Positions 50,253 through 58,068 of a stretch of DNA of 64,000 nt are shown here, one piece after another; the stretch's first letter is position 1; every line of letters starts with the position of its first letter. Below the pieces are notes generated by a model. The model searched no databases. It saw nothing but the letters and a program-made list of their open reading frames with translations, and had not been told where the DNA came from. A program made the position numbers and the translations under genes. The DNA comes from an uncultured Campylobacter sp. (lineage in GTDB: Bacteria; Campylobacterota; Campylobacteria; Campylobacterales; Campylobacteraceae): the NCBI RefSeq assembly GCF_947255105.1, contig NZ_CAMYFP010000004.1:62001-126000 (forward strand), read 5' to 3'.

Positions 50253-52592
50253 TTAACTTTCCTGCTTACAGATATTTTTGTAGCCGCAATATTGGCAAGT
50301 TGTGGTGTTGGTGGTTGGGGCAAACTCAAACTCTTTGCCTGAAATTTGTTTCAACTCATCAATTGCTACTTTTAAATCCTCCAAGCTCTTGGAACTGCCG
50401 ATAAATTTGGCACTCTTTAAAGATAGATATGCTACTTTTACATCTTTTAACCCACAAATTGCTTGGTAAAATGGAAGTTGTAAAGAGCTAGAATTGCCAT
50501 CGCCAAGCTTGTAGTCGATGATAAAAAACTCATCGCCTCTTTTGTCAATCCTATCAATACGTCCCTTTAGAGCAACTCCTTCAAATAAAACTGACTCTAT
50601 ATTTTGCTCAACTGCATAGACACTCCAACCATCATCATGGTGAAGTTTTAAAATAGATGCCAAATCTTTACTTTTCTTAAGGATAAGCTCTATCTCAAGC
50701 AAAGGGAGCTTGTCTTTTGCCAAAGAGCTAAAGAGCTCTTTAAATTTATCAAAGTCAAAACTATTTTTGTTAAATTTATAGCTCTCTTCAAATGCTTTAT
50801 GCAAAATTAATCCCGCATTCATTGAACTAAGAGAGATAGTTTTGGCGGGCGAGAGATTTTTTATGTAGCAGTAGGCATACTTTTTTGGGCAGTCACTAAA
50901 ACACTTCAGTCTGCTAAAAGAGAGTGGCTCTTTAAAAAAATCATGAGCTATTATAAACTCGCTACTATCATCATAAACTCTAGCTTTCAAACTGCCCTTA
51001 AATAGCTCTAAATAGTCATTTATAGAGTAATTTTTATCATCTATCGTATCTAGACTAAGCAAAAATCTTGATGGAATTAAACCATCTTCTGTGTGATAGG
51101 AGATGGCTGTTACTTTGGAGTTTAAAATGGCACTTTGATAGTAAAATCTTTGCAACTCCTCTCTATCAAGCCTACCAATTAGCCCTGCATGTTGCCTTAC
51201 AGAGCTATTTATAAACATATCGTTTATCTCTCTTTTTGGAACGAGATTGTCGCAAAAATCAACTATGATAAGGTGGCTAAATTTCATACCTCTACTCTCC
51301 AAAAGTCCGATAACACTAACCTTTCCGCCACCTACGTGATCTATCTTTATCCTCCCTATCTTCAAAAGCAAAATCTCAATCAGATCGGCTAGCTTAAACT
51401 TATATCTCTTAGATAAAAGCTCAATTTCATAAAGCTCTTGTTTTAGCTCTTTTAGATAGTTGGTATTTGAAGTTTGGATAAGCAAAGAGTTTATAATCTC
51501 ATAAAACTTCTCATAATCGCACTCTTTGTTATAAAGCTCTCTTATCATCTCTACAAATTTGCAATCTAGCTCTATGTTGTTTAAAAAAACATCTTCTAGC
51601 CTATATTCATCAGCCTCTTTAAAATAATCTTTTTTTATCTCTATATCAAGCTCTTGATCTATGCTCTCCTTAATACAAAGCAGCACTCTTGCAAAAAGAG
51701 CCGAGCTTAGCGGAATACCCATGGCAAAATTTAGCATATTGGCGCTATCTAGCTCCTTCAAAAGAGTGGCAAAACTCTCATCTGGCAAGATAACTGCTAT
51801 ATTTGTAGGATCAACGCCATCTTTTATAAAGGTAGAGATCTTTTCAAAAACATAAAAGGCCTGCATTGCTCTTTTTGGGAATTGTTTAAGGTAGATAAGT
51901 GGTTTTTGGCTTTTTTGGCTCTCTATCTCTACTATCTCTTTTGTCTTTAAATTTAGCCTGTAATTTAGTCCAATTTGTAGAGTTTTTGTAACTCCAAAAT
52001 CTAATAAGTTTTTTAAAAGAAGATGATTTAGTTCAAAATTTAACTCGATCTTGCAAAACTTTGCCACCTCTTTTAGAAGCAATATCTCAAATTTCGTCAA
52101 AACTCCATCAACTGTAAAGCAAATTTGACTAAACTGCTCTAAAAACTCACTATTTATCTCAAATTCATCGCAAATCGTAATCTCATCATAAAAGCCATTT
52201 TTTTTAAGAAGCGCCTTGTAGTTAGTCAAAAGCTCCTCTAAAATATCTAGGTGTTCATCATAATTTGCATAAGTATCGCTTAGCCTAAGATCATCTATCC
52301 TAACTCTCATATAACCAAGCTCTTTAAAAAACGAAAAAAGATAATGGCTGTTTTTTAAAAAGGCGTAAAAAGTGGTTGGAATGTTTAGATAGGCAGAGTT
52401 TATGCGAGTCTGCTTGATAGCCTCTTGCATAAAGATAATTCTACTTATCTCATCACACTCTTTTAGGTTTTTGTGATAGAGGAGAGTTTTAAAAAACTCG
52501 CCAATAGTCATAAGCTCTGGAATAAAACCATCGCTAAAAAGTTCTCTTTGTGCCCTTATCTTTCTACTGTTTGAAAAGACTAAAAGTCTCAT
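50253..52592 (-). CDS. addB: AddB nuclease subunit with Fe-S cluster
   Basis: 779 residues. The second AddAB subunit. No Walker A is visible at the N-terminus (MRLLVFSNSRKIRAQREL), as in Helicobacter-type AddB, so it is probably a Chi-scanning rather than a motor subunit. The C-terminal PD-(D/E)XK nuclease carries FFIIDYKLGDGN and a four-Cys iron-sulfur staple: one Cys of the FSRLKCFSDCPKKYAYCY block plus the C-terminal CQYCGYKNIC. The ATG overlaps the stop of the FixH-like gene (TGATG), so addAB is read with the cbb3 operon. From memory the same order exists in C. jejuni. Confidence 0.9.
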   Translation of the reverse strand: MRLLVFSNSRKIRAQRELFSDGFIPELMTIGEFFKTLLYHKNLKECDEISRIIFMQEAIKQTRINSAYLNIPTTFYAFLKNSHYLFSFFKELGYMRVRIDDLRLSDTYANYDEHLDILEELLTNYKALLKKNGFYDEITICDEFEINSEFLEQFSQICFTVDGVLTKFEILLLKEVAKFCKIELNFELNHLLLKNLLDFGVTKTLQIGLNYRLNLKTKEIVEIESQKSQKPLIYLKQFPKRAMQAFYVFEKISTFIKDGVDPTNIAVILPDESFATLLKELDSANMLNFAMGIPLSSALFARVLLCIKESIDQELDIEIKKDYFKEADEYRLEDVFLNNIELDCKFVEMIRELYNKECDYEKFYEIINSLLIQTSNTNYLKELKQELYEIELLSKRYKFKLADLIEILLLKIGRIKIDHVGGGKVSVIGLLESRGMKFSHLIIVDFCDNLVPKREINDMFINSSVRQHAGLIGRLDREELQRFYYQSAILNSKVTAISYHTEDGLIPSRFLLSLDTIDDKNYSINDYLELFKGSLKARVYDDSSEFIIAHDFFKEPLSFSRLKCFSDCPKKYAYCYIKNLSPAKTISLSSMNAGLILHKAFEESYKFNKNSFDFDKFKELFSSLAKDKLPLLEIELILKKSKDLASILKLHHDDGWSVYAVEQNIESVLFEGVALKGRIDRIDKRGDEFFIIDYKLGDGNSSSLQLPFYQAICGLKDVKVAYLSLKSAKFIGSSKSLEDLKVAIDELKQISGKEFEFAPTTNTTTCQYCGYKNICKQES

Positions 52593-53092
52593 CAATCATT
52601 GCCTACAAAAAACTCAAATTTAAAAAATCCAACATTGCCATCAGAATCAGTTAGCTTTAAGATGAGTTGATATCTTCCAACTTTTGTTAAGTTTATAGGA
52701 TCTACCTTAAGAGTGCCATCTTTTATCGTGGCTGGTGGTCTTTGATCAAACTCACTGCTATATGGAGTAGTTATCAAAAGCTCTTTGTTTGTGATAGTTT
52801 TGTCGCCAAAAGAGTTGATTTTTAGCTCAAGATTGATACTTTTTTTGTTGGAGAATGAATTTTCCAAAAGCTTCAACTTAAAATTCTCATCAAATTTCTG
52901 TTGAGAGAGCTGAATCTGGTTATAATTTTTATCTACATTTCCATAACTATCTAGATAAAAATCATCCATATAAACTGGATAGTTTAGCGACACTATCACC
53001 GTTGCTATACAAGCAATTGCTATTGCTATTATGGATAGCAATATAGCATAGGGCCAAAATGTCTTTTTCTGCTCTTTTTCTTGCTTGCTCAT
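52592..53092 (-). CDS. FixH/CcoH-like membrane protein
   Basis: 166 residues: one N-terminal membrane helix (about 13-37, PYAILLSIIAIAIACIATVIVSLNYPVYMDDFY) and a periplasmic immunoglobulin-like beta domain (about 80-164) ending YQLILKLTDSDGNVGFFKFEFFV. FixH/CcoH proteins help assemble cbb3 oxidase, and the NYPVYMDD region after the helix resembles theirs. It lies downstream of ccoNOQP with overlapping start and stop codons, matching that role. The helix-plus-beta layout is seen directly; the assembly role is inferred from family and location. Confidence 0.8.
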   Translation of the reverse strand: MSKQEKEQKKTFWPYAILLSIIAIAIACIATVIVSLNYPVYMDDFYLDSYGNVDKNYNQIQLSQQKFDENFKLKLLENSFSNKKSINLELKINSFGDKTITNKELLITTPYSSEFDQRPPATIKDGTLKVDPINLTKVGRYQLILKLTDSDGNVGFFKFEFFVGND

Positions 53093-53688
53093 CTCTTACC
53101 TCTAAATTTAAAATAAACTGCCGCAACTATAACCAAAACAATAGTGCCATAAAAGATAAATCTAATGACATTTATGAAGTTTCTATTGGTATTGCCTACG
53201 CTATGTTCCAAAGTAATGCCCTTATTTTTGGCTATCTGCTCAGCCATATCAGCATATCCATTGAAAATAGCGGCGCTATAGACATTTGCTCCGCCCTTTT
53301 TTGAAGTTAAAATTGGAAGAATTGTCCCTTTGCTTGGCATTGGGCTAAGAACTTGCTCTTTGTCAAAATAGTGAAAATTGTCTGATGTGTAGATATCTAT
53401 CTGCTTGTCCTCTTTAGATATCATTACAAATGCATACTCTCTGTTTTTTAGCATATTGCGATATTTTTTAGCAGCTTGATATAAAAACTCTCCATTTTGT
53501 AATTTCTCAATAGCTACAACACCCAAAAAAACAGCACTTTTATCATAAAGCTCATTTCCTATAAGCTCTATCTCATTGACCGCTTTTTCATTTAAAACAG
53601 ATTGATTTTCTAGGATGATTTTTTCACCAAATAAAAATGAGAATGACAAAAGAGTGCCAAAAATGGCACTCATGATTATTTTTTTCAA
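53089..53688 (-). CDS. TPM-domain-like membrane-anchored periplasmic protein
   Basis: About 199 residues with a signal peptide, a periplasmic alpha/beta domain resembling TPM (VLNEKAVNEIELIGNELYDKS, then FVMISKEDKQIDIYTSDNF, then YSAAIFNGYADMAEQIA) and a C-terminal membrane helix (FIFYGTIVLVIVAAVYF). TPM proteins act in photosystem or membrane-complex upkeep elsewhere; here it lies in the cbb3 cluster. The start is taken as TTG at 53688, five bases after the 33-residue gene's stop and with AGG upstream. The in-frame ATG at 53673 has no ribosome site, and an earlier ATG at 53739 lies inside the small gene. Confidence 0.68.
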   Translation of the reverse strand: MKKIIMSAIFGTLLSFSFLFGEKIILENQSVLNEKAVNEIELIGNELYDKSAVFLGVVAIEKLQNGEFLYQAAKKYRNMLKNREYAFVMISKEDKQIDIYTSDNFHYFDKEQVLSPMPSKGTILPILTSKKGGANVYSAAIFNGYADMAEQIAKNKGITLEHSVGNTNRNFINVIRFIFYGTIVLVIVAAVYFKFRGKR

Positions 53689-53693
53689 AATAA

Positions 53694-53795
53694 CTAACCT
53701 ATAAATAGGTTGTTTTGAGTAAGAACTGACCATGCACATACTATAGCACTAATAATTAATCCAATTAATATTGACTTTTCTAATATATTTCCCAT
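53694..53795 (-). CDS. 33-residue single-helix membrane protein in the cbb3 operon
   Basis: MGNILEKSILIGLIISAIVC... to the end FIG is 33 residues with one hydrophobic helix (about 8-28) and short polar ends. A strong ribosome site (GGAGAG, seven bases upstream) precedes the ATG. It fits the gap between DUF4006 (53806) and the TPM-like gene (53688), leaving ten and five bases. Size and topology are like accessory oxidase subunits such as CcoM of Pseudomonas stutzeri or CydX of bd oxidase. Membership in the cbb3 complex is inference. Confidence 0.72.
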   Translation of the reverse strand: MGNILEKSILIGLIISAIVCAWSVLTQNNLFIG

Positions 53796-53805
53796 AATAA
53801 CTCTC

Positions 53806-54024
53806 CTACTCTTTTATAACCATAGTCTTTTTTGCAACATCCATATTTGATTTCATATGAACATCCTGAGGATTTTGCAAAGTATATGGTTTATCTGCAA
53901 CCTCTTGTTGAACTTTTATTCCCCAAATAGTAAGCCCCACTAAGATAGAAAGCAGCAAAACTGTAGCTATAAGCATACCTGTTACGCCATGTAGTCCAAA
54001 TACATTTCTATTTTGATTTTCCAT
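53806..54024 (-). CDS. DUF4006 family small membrane protein
   Basis: 72 residues with one membrane helix (about 14-36, VTGMLIATVLLLSILVGLTIWGI) and an N-terminal RNVFGLHGVTGMLIA pattern that I recognise as DUF4006, a family linked to ccoNOQP in Campylobacterota. The periplasmic tail (TLQNPQDVHMKSN...) is polar. It starts 13 bases after ccoP. Probably a cbb3 accessory or assembly protein; function is not established. Confidence 0.78.
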   Translation of the reverse strand: MENQNRNVFGLHGVTGMLIATVLLLSILVGLTIWGIKVQQEVADKPYTLQNPQDVHMKSNMDVAKKTMVIKE

Positions 54025-54037
54025 AGCTTCCCCCTTT

Positions 54038-54895
54038 CTACTTATTTATTGATTTGATGTAATAACCAAGCGCTCTTTTTTGGATATCTGAGATTCTTCC
54101 ATCTGTATAACTAGGCATCTCTCCGATATTTCCAGCCTTTCCTCTATTTAAAACATCAACTACAAAATCAGGAGAACCATATTTTGTAAGATCTGGTGCC
54201 ATTCCGTCCATACCTTTGCCATCTTCTCCATGGCATGCAGAACAGACCAAAAATAGCTCTTTGCCCTTCTCTACTAGATCAGGACGTGATGTCTTTTTAA
54301 TAGCGGAAATCTCTTGTGCGACATATGCAGCAACAGCTGGTGCATCACTCTTATCTACAAGCTCTGCTGTCATCTCACCCAATGGATATCCTAAACCACG
54401 TGATCCCTTGTTAATACTATCAATCAATCCTTGCTCTGTTCCCCACACTGTAAGGTCAGCAGCTTTGCCATTGATACCTCTAGCATTGATTCCGTGGCAA
54501 ATAAAACACTCAACCAAATATAAACCTTCACCCATATCTGTTAGAGTTTGCTCTGTTGGGTTAGCAAATTTGGCCTCAAATTTCTCATTATATACCTTTA
54601 CCTCATCGTTATACTCGCCGATTTGTGAATAAGAATTTAGCGGATAACCAACTAAATAATACCAAATTGCCCAAACTATCATAGCAACAAAGCATATACT
54701 CCAACCTATAGGAAGTGGATTTCTTCCCTCACCTATACCGTCCCAACTATCCTCAAACTCTTTGCTTTGGGCTGATTGTTTCTCTTTCATCTGTTTGAGG
54801 TAGATTCCTACTACATAAAAGGTAACTACAAACAGCGCAATAGCAGCTAAGATGGTTAGCAGGTTAATATGGTCTTGCAAATTTAAAAATTTCAT
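54038..54895 (-). CDS. ccoP: cbb3 oxidase subunit CcoP (dihaem cytochrome c)
   Basis: Periplasm-facing dihaem subunit that passes electrons to CcoO/CcoN. 285 residues. Two N-terminal membrane helices (about 10-32 and 62-82), then two cytochrome c domains with CFICHG (about C132) and CSACHG (about C218). Axial Met candidates are in GEMTAELV and GEMPSYTDG. The segment ESWDGIGEGRNPLPIG between the helices is the CcoP signature EWDGIxExxNPLPxW-like. The start overlaps ccoQ by four bases. Confidence 0.96.
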   Translation of the reverse strand: MKFLNLQDHINLLTILAAIALFVVTFYVVGIYLKQMKEKQSAQSKEFEDSWDGIGEGRNPLPIGWSICFVAMIVWAIWYYLVGYPLNSYSQIGEYNDEVKVYNEKFEAKFANPTEQTLTDMGEGLYLVECFICHGINARGINGKAADLTVWGTEQGLIDSINKGSRGLGYPLGEMTAELVDKSDAPAVAAYVAQEISAIKKTSRPDLVEKGKELFLVCSACHGEDGKGMDGMAPDLTKYGSPDFVVDVLNRGKAGNIGEMPSYTDGRISDIQKRALGYYIKSINK

Positions 54896-55131
54896 TTTTC
54901 AAGCTCCTTTTTAGCATCTTCATCTCTTTTAGGATATGGATATCTTGGCTCTATAGGCTCATCATCAATACTATCATCCAACGCTAGATTGCCATATTTT
55001 TCATAATCTCTATAGCCCTCTTTTTCAGATCGCTTTAGGTGAAACCAATATGCATACAAAACCATGGTCAAAAATATAACTAATACAATAAAAGCCACGC
55101 CTTGTATCATTCTAATAGTATCCACATCCAT
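54892..55131 (-). CDS. ccoQ: cbb3 oxidase subunit CcoQ
   Basis: 79 residues with one membrane helix (about 8-30, QGVAFIVLVIFLTMVLYAYWFHL) then a charged, Glu/Asp/Lys-rich cytoplasmic tail (KRSEKEGYRDYEKYGNLALDDS). CcoQ stabilises the complex and protects it from oxygen in other species. It lies 11 bases after ccoO and overlaps ccoP. Confidence 0.9.
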   Translation of the reverse strand: MDVDTIRMIQGVAFIVLVIFLTMVLYAYWFHLKRSEKEGYRDYEKYGNLALDDSIDDEPIEPRYPYPKRDEDAKKELEK

Positions 55132-55141
55132 AAATTTGTCC

Positions 55142-55807
55142 TTATTTTAAGCTATTTAAATATGCGATTAACGCAACTATCTGTCTAACTTCGCCTCTTT
55201 TAAAGGCCTCTTTGACATCTTCATCTTTCATCTGACTAACAACCTTGCCAGCTTCGCTCATCATCTGTTTTTCTGCCTCTTCCCAAGTGCCAAGTGCTGG
55301 CATACCTGGTTTGTCATATGGAACGTTGAAGGCTTTTTTAACAGTTAGTGCCTCAGCATAAGCAGTTTTTAAATCAGCATTTTTATCAAATAAGTGCTTA
55401 TATCCTGGCATAATACTACCTTGTACAGTGCCTTTAGGATCTAGCATATGGTGTTCGTGCCAATCTGTAGTTTTGGTTTTGCCAACTCTCATAAGATCTG
55501 GACCGGTTCTCTTTGAACCCCATAAGAATGGTCTATCATAAGCAAATTCACCACTTTTTGAATAAGCACCATATCTGTCAGTTTCTGACTTAAATGGTCT
55601 AATCAACTGTGAGTGACATGCATTACAGCTGTTGGCTATATAAACTTGTCGTCCTGCAAGCTCTAAAGCAGTGTAAGGTTTTCTACCCTCTATTGGTCTT
55701 GCGCTATTGGCAAAGTCTGGTAAAATCTCAACAATACCTGCATAGGCAATTACAACAAATACCGCTACTGCGAAAAAGAATGGATTGTTTTCTAACCATC
55801 TAAACAT
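55142..55807 (-). CDS. ccoO: cbb3 oxidase subunit CcoO (monohaem cytochrome c)
   Basis: 221 residues; one N-terminal helix anchor (about 10-28, FFFAVAVFVVIAYAGIVEILP) and a periplasmic cytochrome c domain with CNACHS (about C58) and an axial Met in QGSIMPGYKHLF. The PRDRYGAYSKSGEFxYDRPFLWGSKRTGPDLxRVG-like signature is present as YGAYSKSGEFAYDRPFLWGS and KRTGPDLMRVG. It is immediately downstream of ccoN (15 bases), with GGGG before the ATG. Confidence 0.97.
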   Translation of the reverse strand: MFRWLENNPFFFAVAVFVVIAYAGIVEILPDFANSARPIEGRKPYTALELAGRQVYIANSCNACHSQLIRPFKSETDRYGAYSKSGEFAYDRPFLWGSKRTGPDLMRVGKTKTTDWHEHHMLDPKGTVQGSIMPGYKHLFDKNADLKTAYAEALTVKKAFNVPYDKPGMPALGTWEEAEKQMMSEAGKVVSQMKDEDVKEAFKRGEVRQIVALIAYLNSLK

Positions 55808-55822
55808 AATAACCCCCTTACC

Positions 55823-57289
55823 TTAAGCTGCCATCGGTGATGCATTTGCTGGTTCTGCATCGATAGCTTTGCTTGAAGCGGCTGATTTATATAAGTTATA
55901 AGCAAACATAAAGAAACCTATAAGATATAAAAGACCGCCGATTGCTCTAATCCAGAAGAATGGAATAAGTGCTAAAACAGTATCATTAAATGAATATGCC
56001 AAAACTCCAAACTCATCTACTGCTCTCCACATCATACCTTGAGTAATACCTGCAATCCACATTGATGAGAAAAATAGCACTATACCTGTAGTTTGAATCC
56101 AAAATTGTGCTTCCATAAGTTTTTTAGAATATAGTTCACGTTTGAATATTCTTGGTGCCATATGATACATTGCAGCAATTGTCATAAATCCAACCCATCC
56201 CAAAGTACCATCGTGAACGTGTCCTGGAATCCAATCTGTAAAGTGTGCCAAAGCATTTACTGATTTGATTGAAAGGATTGGTCCCTCTAGTGTTGAGAAC
56301 ATATAGAATGTGCTTGCTAGTATCATAAATTTGATTAGAGGATTTTCTCTTAGTTGATTCCACTCGCCTCTCATAGTAAGTAGGATGTTGATTCCTGAAC
56401 CCCATGAAGGTAGAATAAGAACAACTGAGAAGACTGATCCCATTGTTTGCATCCAGTCAGGCACTGTAGAGTAGATCAAGTGGTGTCCGCCTGCCCACAA
56501 ATACAAAAACATTAAGCCCCAAAATGAAAATAATGACAACTTATATGAAAATACTGGTTGGCCACTCTCTTTTGGTAAAAAGTAATAAACTTGTGCAATG
56601 ATAGCAACTGTAAAGACAAATGCAACAGCATTGTGTCCAAACCACCACTGTACTAATGCGTCATTGGTTCCTGCATACATTGAAACTGATTTCATCCAAT
56701 CGCCCATACCTGAGAGGATTGTAGTAGGAACAGACATATTGTTGAAAAGATAGAGCATTGCAACACCCAAAAATGCTGCTATGTAGTACCAAACTGAGAT
56801 ATAAAGAGTTTTTTCTCTTCTAATTCCTATAAGTCCAAAGATATTTACACCCCAAAGAACCCAAACAACAACAACTAAAAGATCCAAAGGCCACTCAAGC
56901 TCTGAATACTCTTTTGACTGAGTATAACCCATAAGCAAGGTAACAACAGCTAAAAGAATTAGTATGAAGTAGAGCCAAAAATGCAGTCTTGATAAAACTG
57001 TAAGAAATTTAGACTCGCTGATGGAGACTTTTAAAACTCTTTGTCCAACATAATACCAGGTTGAAAAGATACCTGATAGCATAAACCCATAAACCACTCC
57101 ATTGGTATGTAGCGGTCTAAGACGACCATAAAGTCCATATTCACCTGCAATATAGTTTAGATCAGGATATGCAAGTTGGAATGCTATAAGTGTTCCAACA
57201 CCCATACCGATGATACCAAACAGTACCGTAGTGTACATAAACCACTTGGCGACTGTATAGTCATAGCTTAACGCATTACTAGGTCGCAT
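55823..57289 (-). CDS. ccoN: cbb3 oxidase catalytic subunit CcoN
   Basis: Haem b/b3 and CuB subunit of the high-affinity oxidase. 488 residues, 12 membrane helices. Haem and copper ligands are in RPLHTNGVVYGFM, QWWFGHNAVAFVFTVAII (CuB His and cross-linked Tyr region), GGHHLIYSTVPDW and PGHVHDGTLGWVGF. First gene of ccoNOQP-DUF4006-33aa-TPM-FixH-addBA. The promoter is clear: TATAAT at 57341-57346 on the minus strand, inside a near-palindrome, and GGAGG before the ATG. Confidence 0.97.
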   Translation of the reverse strand: MRPSNALSYDYTVAKWFMYTTVLFGIIGMGVGTLIAFQLAYPDLNYIAGEYGLYGRLRPLHTNGVVYGFMLSGIFSTWYYVGQRVLKVSISESKFLTVLSRLHFWLYFILILLAVVTLLMGYTQSKEYSELEWPLDLLVVVVWVLWGVNIFGLIGIRREKTLYISVWYYIAAFLGVAMLYLFNNMSVPTTILSGMGDWMKSVSMYAGTNDALVQWWFGHNAVAFVFTVAIIAQVYYFLPKESGQPVFSYKLSLFSFWGLMFLYLWAGGHHLIYSTVPDWMQTMGSVFSVVLILPSWGSGINILLTMRGEWNQLRENPLIKFMILASTFYMFSTLEGPILSIKSVNALAHFTDWIPGHVHDGTLGWVGFMTIAAMYHMAPRIFKRELYSKKLMEAQFWIQTTGIVLFFSSMWIAGITQGMMWRAVDEFGVLAYSFNDTVLALIPFFWIRAIGGLLYLIGFFMFAYNLYKSAASSKAIDAEPANASPMAA

Positions 57290-57314
57290 CGAAACCTCCT
57301 ATTTAAAATAATTA

Positions 57315-57325
57315 AACAATTTGTT
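57315..57325. promoter_or_regulatory. Short palindrome in the ccoN leader
   Basis: AACAATTTGTT: two five-base half-sites around a single central T. It lies between the predicted transcription start and the ccoN ATG and shares its AACAA half-site with the larger palindrome at 57331-57352. Confidence 0.35.
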
Positions 57326-57330
57326 AATAA

Positions 57331-57352
57331 AAACAATGTAATTATATTGTTT
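57331..57352. promoter_or_regulatory. 22-bp near-palindrome over the ccoN -10 box, possible operator
   Basis: AAACAAT half-sites (57331-57337 and 57346-57352 inverted) surround a TAATTA core; only two of 22 positions break the symmetry. The minus-strand -10 box TATAAT (57341-57346) is in the middle. A site overlying the -10 box would fit a repressor of the ccoNOQP operon. The response regulator encoded just upstream at 57379 is a candidate ligand. Confidence 0.5.
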
Positions 57353-57378
57353 CAAAACTAGATTTTAGCTTAATTTGC

Positions 57379-58068
57379 TTAAGAATTGTCATCAACTTTT
57401 TCCATTTTATATCCAAGCCCAGAAATATTGACAATAGTGTCCTGCCCTATCTTATCTCTTACTCTTTTGATAAAAGTTCTAATAGCAGCGTCTGTCACCT
57501 TCTCTCCAAACCAGATATTTTGCCTAATATCATCCATTGAAACAATAACCCCTATCCTACTTGTAAGCAGCGATACAAAAGCTAGCTCTTTTTTAGTAAG
57601 TGGGACCTCTTTTCCATTTTCTATAAGAACCTTTTTAACCTCACTAAAATAAAGTCCATCTCTAATCTTAATGTGATCGGCGCTATTTATCTTCTCTACC
57701 GCGATATCTTCTATTGCTTTTAAAAACTCTTCAATATCTATTGGCTTTAAAAGATATTTTGTAACACCAACATCTATAGCCTTTAGAAGCTTCTTTTTGT
57801 CGCTATATGCACTAAGCATAATTATTGGTGTTTGAGGCGAAATCTCTCTAATAGCCTTTGCCATATCCAGCCCATCAACTATTGGCATTGTGATATCTGT
57901 CACTACTAAATTTGGATTAAATTTTTTAAATTTCTTTGTCCCTTCATCGCCATTTTGAGCCACAATAACTTTATCAAAAACACCTTCAAGTGCCTCTACC
58001 ATAAGTTCTCTAGTATCTTTTTCATCCTCTACAACAAGAATGGAAAGCTGTTTTAAAACATTACTCAT
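57379..58068 (-). CDS. OmpR-type response regulator beside cbb3 oxidase
   Basis: 229 residues: receiver domain (1-120) with VVEDE acidic pocket, phospho-acceptor Asp58 in VVTDITMP, the Ser/Thr site IIMLSAYS and Lys in KYLLKPI; then an OmpR/PhoB winged-helix DNA-binding domain (about 135-225; LTKKELAFVSLLTSRIG, VTDAAIRTFIKRVRDKIG). The ATG at 58068 has AAGGAG seven bases upstream; the in-frame ATG at 58074 is too close to that site. It overlaps the kinase gene by eight bases and is 89 bases from ccoN in the same direction. Confidence 0.92.
   Translation of the reverse strand: MSNVLKQLSILVVEDEKDTRELMVEALEGVFDKVIVAQNGDEGTKKFKKFNPNLVVTDITMPIVDGLDMAKAIREISPQTPIIMLSAYSDKKKLLKAIDVGVTKYLLKPIDIEEFLKAIEDIAVEKINSADHIKIRDGLYFSEVKKVLIENGKEVPLTKKELAFVSLLTSRIGVIVSMDDIRQNIWFGEKVTDAAIRTFIKRVRDKIGQDTIVNISGLGYKMEKVDDNS

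Noticed and set aside
50252..50329. N-terminal extension of AddA to 50329
   Set aside because: It overlaps the Fe-S end of addB in another frame; ATG at 50251 is one base after the addB stop with AGGA upstream.
49860..50342. 160-codon plus-strand frame opposite addA/addB
   Set aside because: Ser/Leu/Phe-rich shadow of Lys/Glu-rich coding sequence; no start signal or homology pattern.
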